Position numbers and translations under genes: made by a program
Shown: piece by piece, positions 45,357-57,300 of the stretch
How positions within the stretch are numbered: position 1 is the first letter of the stretch
Layout: each line of letters begins with the position of its first letter
Notes under the pieces: model-generated
The model's input: the letters and a program-made list of their open reading frames with translations, nothing else
The model's database searches: none
What the model was told of the DNA's origin: nothing
Source of the DNA: Gordius sp. MW1
Taxonomy: Eukaryota; Nematomorpha; Gordioida; Gordea; Gordiidae
DNA: 64,000 bases
Direction of reading: 5' to 3'
Assembly (NCBI GenBank): GCA_964036665.1
Contig: OZ038533.1
Location: 2,838,001 to 2,902,000 of the forward strand

Positions 45357-48300
45357 GTATGCTACAGTGAATTTATGAATATCTGTTTTAAGGTTTTTAC
45401 GGGAGACCATGGACAGTGGAGCAACGTAAAGAATTGTTTAAAAGGTACTAATAACTCAAGTTATATTGATAATATTAAGGATGAATAAACTTGGCTTAAA
45501 CACATATATGTATGCTCCTAAAGATGATACAAAGCATAGAACCTATTGGAGGGATTTGTACTCAAATGAAGAAATTGGTTTTACAAATTATTTCTACCTT
45601 AATTCTATTTAGATTGTTTAACAAAATTGATAAAATGTGCTAAGGAGAACCATATTAATTTTTATTACTCATTGTCCCCTGGACTAAATATTACATTTTC
45701 AAAATCCAAAGATATTGATGCAATCAAAAAGAAAATGGATCAAGTAGTTTTTAGGTATTTTTCAAAATTTTATTTTAATTAGGTAGCAAAATTTGGTTGT
45801 ACTTCCTTTGCATTATTATTTGATGATATTGATGTTGAACTAAGTTTAGCTGACAAGCAGAGTTTTAAATCATTTGCTCATGCACAAGCTCATGTAACCA
45901 ATGAAATTTATGAACATTTGAACAAGCCTAACTTTATGTTCTGCCCTACAGGTATTTCAATAAATGTATTCTTACAATAATTTCTTTAATTTAAATAATC
46001 GGATTTATTTTACTTTTTAGTGTTTAAAACATTAAAAAGTAAATTTTTAGACTTTACTTAAATTTTACTTGTTGTATTAAAATCAAAAATGATCATCACT
46101 ACTGTGATGAGTCACATATTAAGCAGGCATTTGAGAAAATTGATAAGGAATTTAGGGAAAGAGTTGGCAGTTATTAAGTATTTTAATATACTTTAGATAT
46201 ATGTATAGTTAATATTTAACCAGGCTTGACCCATAATTTAATTAATTTTATTTCTCATTACCCCAGAAATATTAATCACTATCCTCTTAAAGTTGTCAAT
46301 GATTTCAATCAAATAACATTCAAATTTAAATTTTTTTCTTCATCTGATTTTCAATTTAGTATGGGTTGGGTTTTAATTTCTTTAAATATGAGTTTAAGCT
46401 TATTGAGCATGAAAATTACCCGTGCCAGCCTTGTAACTAGTCTCATGCTTAAATGTGATGATTTGCAGACATTTTATTTAGTGTAAATGATTTTAAACTA
46501 TATATGTTAATCATGAAAAACAATATTGTAAACTTGGTAGTTACATATGGTTAAATACTTTTTAATTTAATCGTTAATAATAATTAAGTAATAACTATTA
46601 AATGGAATGGTTAACAATTAGATTTCGTTTAATAAAAATGAATTTTATCGTCTGCTTTTGAACTATACCACTAAAAGCGTTTAAATTCTAGGAAAGGCTA
46701 TTAAAAGTAAAAATTTACAATGTTATTAAAAAAATTATTATAGTTTAATTAGGGCTATAGCGTGTATATCTAAAAATCACACGTTAAGTTTACTATTCAA
46801 AATTAAAACTCAAGAAATGAAGTCGATTAGCCATAGACCCCTAATAAATACCAATTTTTATTCAACCAATTGTCTTTGTCTATTACACAGTATATTTTCT
46901 ATTCTAATTATAAATAAAATAATTAATTAAATAACTAAAAAAATAAATTAAATAAATAAATAATAGAATATTGCGTTTGTCGAGCCGTGCCCGACGTGAA
47001 ATCGTCAGAATACCTACGTACCTTGGGTGACTTATTGGACCCGGCCATTGGCATAATGTGGACCGGGCCCCGGGTCGTTTCGAAAACGGTAACTCGCACC
47101 GGATTGGAGGAACTCAAATCGGTGCTAGCCAATCGCAATCCTCTAATCCTTTGGGACAACATTCACGCCAACGATTACGACCCCAAACGCGTCTTTTTGG
47201 GCCCGTTCTCGGGTCGGGACGGGGACATCGTAGCATCAGCTGATCGACCATCAGCTGATAGCTCATCAGCTGATCGACCATTGGACGGAGTCCTTTCCAA
47301 TCCCAATTGCGAATTCGAGGCGAATTTTGTAGCCATCCACACGCTGGCGCAATGGAGTAACATGGCCTGTGGTGGGCGCGCCATAAAAAATTTAGGTTCT
47401 CATTAAAGGGAATGGTGTATGCATAGACTAGATAGACTGCTCATGCCATATGTTGCATATGGTAAATTGTGTGTCAAATTTTCCTCCATTTTGAAGACGA
47501 CAACTGGTGCATTTAACAACCATGTCATTTTGCGCTATAACAATCCAATTACCTTCCTTTAGTTTATAAATTGGCACAATCGTCATTAAATTATTTTACA
47601 AAATATAGATGACGCTATATTATTAAACAAACTTTCATCACAGTTTTTAGATCTTTAATTTTAAGGTAATGTATAATAATTTTTGAATGCTGTTTTTGGT
47701 ATCTATCCAAATGAATATTTTCTAATTTACATTTTTAAACTTATTGAACAAAAAATTACTAATATCACTACGTTAGCATGTTATCATTAAAATGGTGGAA
47801 AAGAGGGTACACATTTTGTGCGTTGATGAGCGGTCTACTAGTCTATGGGTGATGTTGTACAATGGCTGTATTATGTTTGGGGTCGGCCTTTGGTTTTAGT
47901 AAACATAAAGGTCGACCAAGCAAAACCCAGCCGTTTTTAAAACACTAAGATGGTGTTTTATTCAAATTGGACATTTTGTATGAGAGTTCTACAGTCATTC
48001 GAAGTTATACGACACTTTTAGGCCCAATGACATGGGATGGATGAGGAATTGCGCAATTGTAAAAAAGCAATTAAATCTATTAACGGGTACACTGGGTCGT
48101 TTAGATTTATATAGCATTCCTTTAAAACTAAAGGATTTTGTTCAAGATTTTTTGGGGTAATTTTTACTGTATTGGGACTTGAGAGTTTCGCGCGAGAGGC
48201 CACAACTATTTATTTCAAATCTAATTTGCCATTAGTATTAAAGTCGTTAGACTTTTTTAGACTTAACTTACAAGTTTTAATGAATGAACGAATAGGATTT

Positions 48301-51300
48301 GTGTTGTTTTCCCCTAAAGTTTGCTAAGTATTTTCAAAAATATTTAGATTTCTTGAAATTTGCATTATATACGATCGTTCTAGGGGAGGGATGGTATTTA
48401 TGACAATTCCACCCCTCTCTCAAAGTTAGAGTTGTTAAATGGCTAACTTGCTTCCAACTCCAGACGCGAGCACGCACACTGAGTTGCTTAATATGCGCGT
48501 TAGCACAATATGTGCCCGCTGTCCGGCGCACTAGGCAGAATAGTAGCATATAAAAATGCTCGAGAGCCGAGCAAAAACTCGAGCAGATGTTAGCTGGAGT
48601 TGAAGCAAGTTAGCAATTTAACAACTCTACTCAAGGTAATAATGCATATGAGATAGGTTAGACTTCCATCAAGTGCCTCAACTAATTTAAAAGCGTGGTC
48701 TTGCCTTTTTATTTTAGTAAAATACGGTGCCCTAAAAATTGTATTAAAATTCGTATGTTTCGGTTCTTTAAACGTTTCGCAGTGTTAGACGTGTAAATAT
48801 AACGAATAGGATGTGTATATATGCTAATTTCGCTTAAAAGTTTGGAATTTTGTGTTTAGCTGAGTTTAGTTAGATTATGTTATGTTAAAACGGAAGATTT
48901 TAGTGGAATAATTGTTTACCATGAGATGTATAGTCTTGAATTTAAATTGCTATGAAATTGATGGGCTCGCTTTTGGTTGTCCGTCCGTCCGCCCGTCTGG
49001 TCCAACTTGTTATTTTTTAATAATTGCTGTGATAACTGAAATAAGTTTGTGCACGTCCTTCCAATACGTTTGTTGCAAATCTGCATCAATTTTTGTTTTA
49101 ACAAATTAAAAAATAAATTCCACTTTTTCTGCGTTGTATTTTGGTCTAAATTAATCTTTACAACTTCGATTTATATTACAATAGGCTCACGAACAGCTGA
49201 TTTTCTATTTAAAATTGATTAAGAAGAGTCATGTTGGGTTTGCTATGCGCATTTGTGTGGTAAAAATTGCAAGAGATATGTTAAAAGGAATAATGTAAAC
49301 ATTAAAGGATTATTTTTTATACGTAAGATGGACATTTATTTATTCAACAAAATGAATAGACTATGCTTTGATATACTCAGACATGGTGGCCTACCCTAAA
49401 TAACTTCAAAGTCACTGATTTTGAACCCAAACTTGAGCCGAAAGCATTTTAAAATTTTTAACCTGACCCGACTCGAAAGCATTTCAAAATTTTCAACCCA
49501 ACTCGGTGGGGTCCGGGTTGGGTTTCGGGTCACTCGTGCAGGTCTCTAACCTACACCCCTTAGGGCTTGTCTTAGTATCGGATTCAGATTCAAATCGCGC
49601 GAATCTTTGTCTAAATATCCGATTCAATTTCATCGGTCAAACTCGGTTGTAATTATAAATATTTTGTTTTTTGATAATTAAAAACGTTTTTTTTGTTTAT
49701 TTCAACTCTTAAGGGTAAATCGAAACTTTGCTGATACCTAAAAATTTAAAAACAAACAACATCATCTAAGCTTACAAAAATTTTTGCATCTACCAAAATC
49801 GCTGTCATGTTATGCGTCTGAAATGTAAATCTGCTGTGATTCGAAGTTAAGACACGGCTATGTTATAGCCCGTACGACGATTTTTGCTGCGCAGCAAAAT
49901 TCGCTTTTAAGACAAGCCCTTACGGAATAATTATCTGCTGGTTGCTACGACGGCTCATCTACGTGAAATTTTTTATCCCCTTAACGCCCGTTTAAATTTA
50001 AAGCATTTTATGACTAATTTTTGTTAATGGTAGAAAATGGGTCCCCCGAGTCGCGAGAAATAGTGAAAGAAATTGCTGAAATAAGCGTTGCAACGGACCC
50101 TAGTGTATTATCAACCACGAAAGAGGAAGACACAAACGTCGGGGCTAAAGGTTATACATAATTCTAAATGCAGCAAATTTTATAAAATTAAGCTATAGAA
50201 TAAGGATTTTAAATTTATGCTGGACATGACCTTATATATGAAGACTAATTGACATGGGTGTAGCCGGGGGGGGGCAGTGAGGGATGCCGCCCTCTAAATC
50301 CAAAAATGGCTAAAACTTTAAAAATTATCATTTTGCCCCTCCCTAAATCATTATTGCCCCCCCCTCTAATTCCAATGCTGGCTACGCCCATGCTATCTGA
50401 TATTTTTTTTTAGATTTTTGGGAAAAATATATTTGAAGAAATACACGTTAACTATGGGTTTAAACCAAATACTTCCTTTATTTAATGGTAGAGCTAAATT
50501 TTGTGGTTTAAGTTTTTTAATCACATGTTAAATTTAATGAGTCTAGTTGTAAAATTATCGTATTTTTATCCTAAAAACTTTCTGAACTTTTTGCCATTTT
50601 CCCTAACTGCAACCTATTAATTACTATTATTAATGTTTATTACGATTGAGTGTTTCCTTTTATGACTGGTATTGACGTTATAAATAATGTTTTGCAATCA
50701 ATTAACGTCATCTATAAGATTCTTATTTGATAAAGATATCAAAAAGATTGTTTTTTTTTATAATTTTATTAAATGATTTTGTTTAATAGTTGGAGGTTGG
50801 AAAACACCAACCCTTTACTATTTATGTGTTTTTTATTATTGTCACACAAAATGAGGAATATACTTACATTATCCTTTTATTTGATAAAGCCTCAAAGAAA
50901 ACTCACCTAAAATTATAATTAAAGAAACTTTGTCTTATTATATGGTAACAAATATACGTCGACCATTAGAGACACAATTGAATTTAACCTTAAAATTTAT
51001 AATTTAAGTAAAAATTAAAAAAAAACTGTATTTAATAAATTTGTTCCAGTCTCTAGAAAAATTTCCTAATAAGGGCAAAGAATCTTTTTAAAGGTAAAAT
51101 GCAACAAATTCTGGGTGGAAATCCGAATAACAATCTTACTTTGAATATGTTCACTAAATTATATATAATTTTGAAACTATTAAAAATTACAAGGAATTTG
51201 GACTTTGCTTATAATTAAAAGTCGATTTAATTATTTATCAAGGAACTCCACACCATACTGCATCTTTTTAAGTTATATCTTAAAATTTACTTTTTTTAAA

Positions 51301-54300
51301 TGTATATATCTTTAGTTTGAATTGAGTTATGAGAGCTTAGTACATAAAACGGACTTAGGGTAAATAATTAACAATAAATACAGTCAACACATAACTTAAA
51401 AGGCGTTTAAAAACATTTATCAATTAGCGATCCATTGGCAAAAATAGAAGAATTGTAAATAAATTGATTTTTTAAGTGATTGAACTTTATGCTAGAAATG
51501 AAAAACGAAGTTGAGCAAAAGCAGACGATCGCTTCGTACGACCCTAAAGAAGCTTTAATGCGTGCCCTTAAAGATTGGTTACCTCACGTTAATTCCCGTA
51601 CCCCTTACCTCCTTCAGGTACTCAGAAATTTTCAAATTTTTAGTTACGGATTATATGATTATGTGAGTAGTTATTATTTTTAAATTTTGTTCCAATTTTT
51701 AAATGGTTCGTTTATAAACACTCAGAAATTTTTAATATTTATTTACTGGTTATAATATTATGTCAGTAATTATTATTTCTAAAATTTTTTTCCAATTTTT
51801 TAACGGTTTGTTTATGGTTTAACCTTAAACTACTAACATCATAGACAAGTTTAAACCATAAATCTATATATATAAAGTAAAGTTGTATGTTTGTGGATAA
51901 GGGCTAAATTCTGAAACTACCGGCCCGATTCGCGCGAAACTTTACCCGAAGGTTCCTAGGGCGGCCAGTAGGAAAATAGCTTTTGCAGAATCCTAAAATT
52001 CTTTATAGTTTTAAAAAAGGGCTAAATTCTGAAACTACCGGCCCGATTTGCGCGAAAGCCGTAGATGCCCAGGGCGGCCAGGGGTAAAATAGCTTTTTCA
52101 GATTCCTAAAATACCTTTTCGTTTTAAAAATATCGGACATTTCCCGGCCAGCAGTTTCATTTATAGCATCATAAACACTAATGACGTCATACATACAAGG
52201 CTGAAGTTTTCTCGAATTTTAAATTAAAATGTTACAGTATACAGTCAAAATTATTGGGGTTTAACAAACTTTTAAATTATGCAATTTTTGCCATTATTAT
52301 CACGTGGTCAGTCATAGAAGCATATATTTAGTTTATCCATACTTTAATTAATTATTTTATTATATTAAAGAAAATGGTATTTTAAATAAATCAGCTAAAA
52401 ATAAAATAATAATATTATTGTATAATTTAAATATAGGAAAAGGTATATTTATAAACGATTGAATAGATTTACAACCGTTTTAAATATTTATTTGGTATCT
52501 TTTATTTTTATAGGTCAAAAAGTGCGATGTTAAACTCTCTTATAGTGTTTTAGCTAATAAGGGACTAAGCCAAAGCAACGCTTGGCCGGGCACAGCTAGT
52601 TTATTATAAAATAGACTCGCGAAATAGCTCATAAAATATTAAATAAGATGTGTAGACCGCTATGTTTGAGTAATGTAGAATTAATTATTGTTAAACTTAA
52701 GTATGGAAAGTTAAGCCTTTAATGTTCTCATTATTCTTTCTTCCCCCCAACCTTTGCAATTTTTACTGCACGGGTGCGCATAGCGAAAAAACCTTACCCA
52801 TATGGCTGGCTTAAGTTATTTGGTAAATTTAAAGCAAAAATCAGTTGTTCGCTCGTTTTATGTTATTGTAGTGTTGTAAAAATTTATGTTATTGTAGTGT
52901 TGTAAAAACTGTCGACCATTGGTTTTAGGCGACTAAACATAAACAGGGCCAAAGGTTGACCAAAAAACCATTGGTCTATTTATGCTTAGCTGATTAAAAC
53001 CAAAGATCGACCAAACGAAACCCAGTCGTTACAACATTTGGTTGTTATACTCTAACTAATCTATGCTTTTCAAACCGGGCAAAAAACTAATTGATTTTAA
53101 AATTACCTTATCTGAATATATAATAACATCGTGCATTGTCTGAAAAAAAACGTCTGCGTAATATTTTCCCTTATTCTTCCACTAGGTACCGCGGTGCTTG
53201 ACGACTGTCGCACCGTCCGCCGATTCATTCCCTCGTCTTGAAGGGTACCACCACGACGTCGAGGACGAAGTCGAAAATGGCGGAGGTTCCCGCGACCATT
53301 ACGGCTCAGCGACGTCCCTCTTCTCCGCGGGCTCCTCCTCTTCAACTCGCTCCTCCACCTCTTTGTCGTCGGTTCCGGGTCTCGAACCCGCGACCTCCGG
53401 GAGTGGAACCAAACTATCTACCCCGCGGTCTTCTTCTGACTCCTCTCTTCCCAAACCCCTGGACGAGATGAGTAAAGTAAGGGAATTACTTGGTTCATTT
53501 ATTTTTGGCTTATAAAATATTTAATAGATCATTTAGTAAAATAACCTTTAAAAATGGTTCACATTCCATTTTTTAAAAAATTCTGTAATGAATACGTTTT
53601 TTGTCAAAAAAAGATTATACACATACAAACTTATAATTAATATTTTCATTGCTCAAACATAGATTAATGTATTGTTTTATAAGGGTCAAATACTGTTGAT
53701 CCAATTTTTTTCTCTCTGCCAAAACTTATTTTGGCATAGTCTTTTTTCATTAAATATTGTAACCGCTGTCATTGCTTGAAATCGCGATTTATTTAATAAT
53801 CTCGCAATTTTAATATAGAATCATCCATCTTGGCTAAACTTTATACTAATTTTCTAGTTTGTTGATCCATTATGCCAAAAAGAGGAAATATTTCAGACAA
53901 AAAAACCAAATTATTAAAAGTGCGAGGTCAGCTAAGTAAGGGAAGGAGGGAGATTTTCTTAAAATTTCATTTTATTTAGGTGGTCACTTTCGAATTGCAA
54001 TATCATTGTCAAATTTAAGAATTGTTAACAAATAAACTTTTATCAATTTCAAAAAATCAAATTTCACGTGGCCGTCTTTTTAAAATCGATTGTACCCGTC
54101 ATTTTTTTGCTTGTAAGTTTTTAAAGTAGAAAATTATACATTAATACTGTAAGTGCCGCTGCTTTTGTGGACGTATTCCAGGGGTATTATTAGATTATGA
54201 ATGTATATATCAAAATTTAGCTCCAATCCCAAACGACCACGGTTTAAAGCATGCCCGGTTCATATAGCGTTTTTATTTAAATATCGAACCTGAATATTGG

Positions 54301-57300
54301 CAACAAGGGAAAAAATAGCCTTAACAATTGCTTGAAAAAACATCTATCACAAACACTGATGTTAGGGTGCGTCTTTAAACGCGATTTTGAATCTAGATTC
54401 AAAAAGCGAAGAACATAGCCGCGTCTTAACGAGCGTCACTTCATTTTTGTTCTGTTTTTGTGTTTTTGCTCGTAAAACAAATATTTATCCTTATTACGCT
54501 AATTAATGCGTATTCATATGGTAACTGAACTAAAATTGTGGATTTCACGACATGTATATCGCATATTTAGACAAACAAAAATGTGGCGCCATGAAGTTGA
54601 ATCGTATATTAAGATGGGCCCTTAAGCGATTTAATAACAGCCTGAAGTTAACGCTTCTACGTATGTAGTTCAAATAAATCAGGTCCTATTTATTTGATAA
54701 ATGGCTTGTCCCTCAAATGAAATTTTACTTGTATCGACCTTTCCCTATCGCTATTGCAGAGGAGCCTAAACGACTAGATATTATGCCCTTTTGACATGGG
54801 CGTAGCCGAGGGGGGCCCCTCGAAATCCATAAATTTGTTGAAATTCAATAAAATTATGGCTAAAATTTCTAAAAATGAGCATTTTGCCCTTCCCTAAATC
54901 ATTATCACTCCACCCTCTAATTTCAATGCTGGCTACGCCCATGCCTTTCGACATTCAATAGTTTTAGCACCGTTGTTGCCTCGTGCTCTGGTACCTTCGG
55001 TAAACGGGTCATAAAATATTAAAAATAATTTGGAAAACGTTCCCGAAAATTTAGATATTCCACCTCCTTTTTACCCAGACAACAACTTGGGATTCTTGTA
55101 GTGCGTTTAAAGAATTTGCCGACTCTTGGCCCGATGATGATAATGATTTAGATCTTTGTATTTAAACAATAGATCTTTTTGTTTTATTTGGCTTCGAGCA
55201 AAAATAAATTCTGTTGCCGTAAAACATTGTGCCATATATGATAATACATGTTATATCTTTAATTTTTATATCATTATTTGCATATTAATATCATTTTTAT
55301 ATTATTGCTATAATTATATATTTAATATTGTAAACCAGAAGCGAGTTGGTAAAACCATACGTTTTTTTAGTTTTTCTTTTTAATCCCCTTCCCTTAATAA
55401 AGTTTATCAATAATGGAATCCTATTTTTCTTATTTTCGATTGATCAAATGATTATAATCTTATCTTGATACATTTTATCATCATTATCATATTCTATCAT
55501 TTCTTTTTTATTCAAAAATTTTACACATCGAATACTTACTAGTGTTGTAAAAAGGGCTGGGTTTTGTTTGGTCGACTTTTGGTTTTAGTCGACCAAAACC
55601 AAGGGTCGACCAAACAAAACCGAGCCGTTTTTACAACACTAAAACATACCTTAAAGATGATAAGTGCGAAAAAGCCTATAAATTTTATTTATTCTACAGA
55701 AAGGGACTCATCGTCGTAAGAAAAAGCCACAAATTCCTCCTTATGCTGCCGACGATCAAGCCCAGCAACACCACAAATCCTTTATGCAGAGGTATCACGC
55801 CGTCGAACGGTCTTATTACGTTTTGCCTTCCCTCCACATGCAACCGGTGAATAGTTTGGTTGAAAAGATGCGGGACGAAAACCTTAATTTGGATGTGATA
55901 GAAAACGCCGTTGCCCCCAACGTTGTTACAGACCTGGACACCGAGATGTTTAATAACGCTAATCCCGACAATATGCATTCTAAGGAGTTTTTGGCACAGC
56001 TAGAAGCATCACAAGCATCACCCTCCCTCATAACTAATGTTGAATCGACATCTACTGCAACTGAACCAATGGCAATTTCCCTGAATATGCCAGTCGTCCA
56101 GAATGAGGCCACGACTAAAGAAACTAAACCAGGTTCGTTTAACTATGGATTAGCCAGATTTTAAATTATAGAGGGATTGGGAGTGGGGCAAAATAAGATT
56201 TTTTGAAATCTTGAGCCTAATTACACGGCATTTTTGGATTTAAAGGGAAAGCTACTCTCATGCAAACCCCTGAAATATACATGAAATCCTTCATTTTGTT
56301 CTGTGCTCAAAAGGATAGAGCAATACTACTAATCGCCTAGTCTTTATATCCTGACTATTTAACATTTAATGCGTTAAAACTTTATATATGTTATAATTGA
56401 CTAAGGCCTCCACGTTTGGTTTCCCTATTAATAACATGTCCCCACCTCCCCCCCCCAAGCAACACACACATTAGGCACCGACTTAATACACGATTCAACT
56501 TCAAACGCGCCTTAATTATTTTGTCCAAATATGTGCATCGCGTGTCGTGTATTCAACAATTTTAGTTTGATTACTATGTGAATATGGATTAGTCAGCGTA
56601 CTTAAAGATTAAATATTTGTTAATTTATGAACAAAAGCACACAGAAAAACTCAAAAAGGCGTGACGCTCGTATTAAGATGCGGCTATGTTTTAACATGCA
56701 TTCGCTTTTGTAATATAATAGATGCAAAATCGCGTATTAAGACACAACACCCTAAGTCTTTTTTATACCCTTTCCTCATTTTAGATTTGGATAAGTGCGA
56801 TACTACACCAGCCCATATTTCATCGATAACCTTTAAGAATGGTACGACGGGCAGCGAGCGAATGGATTGTAGTGTCTCCGCGTTAGAAATGATCGGGATA
56901 TCTTCAGTAGGGGGCACAGTAGTTGTTGAAGATCGAGAAAAACCGTTGAGCGAACTTCAGCCCTGCTCCACAATACACCAGGCCTCTTCTCAACAACACG
57001 TAACAGTTTTGGCTAACCTCAGCCCGACCCAAGGCTTGGAGTGTGATATGGAATTCGAGCGCGTCTCTAAAGGCGCCTGGGACTATTACAAGGTAGTGGG
57101 GATTAGTGTTGTAAAAACGGCTGGGTCTTGTTTGGTCCACCTTTGGTTTTAGTCGACTAAACATAGATAGACAAAAGATTTCTTGGTCTGTTTTTCTTAG
57201 TCGACCGTTAATCTTAGTTGAACCAAAAGTCGACCAACCAAAACTTAGCCGTTTTTACAACACTAGTAGGGATACAAAGAACTGACGTATGATAATTATT

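Noticed and set aside
46987..47406. Exon 6 open frame taken as a separate gene ending at 47406
   Set aside because: The last 16 codons after 47356 have no OGA similarity and follow a GTAACA donor; upstream exons join in phase at 46967.
51477..51495. Earlier acceptor for OGA exon 8 at TTTAAG (51476)
   Set aside because: It puts TGA in frame in phase 0, and the other phases lose the conserved stalk helix.
53103..53345. Arginine-rich minus-strand frame
   Set aside because: Antisense of the Ser/Pro-rich OGA exon 9.
56684..56917. Minus-strand frames opposite OGA exons (also 47175-47384, 55694-55978, 55816-56112, 56904-57164)
   Set aside because: Shadows of the GC-richer OGA coding strand with no domain similarity.
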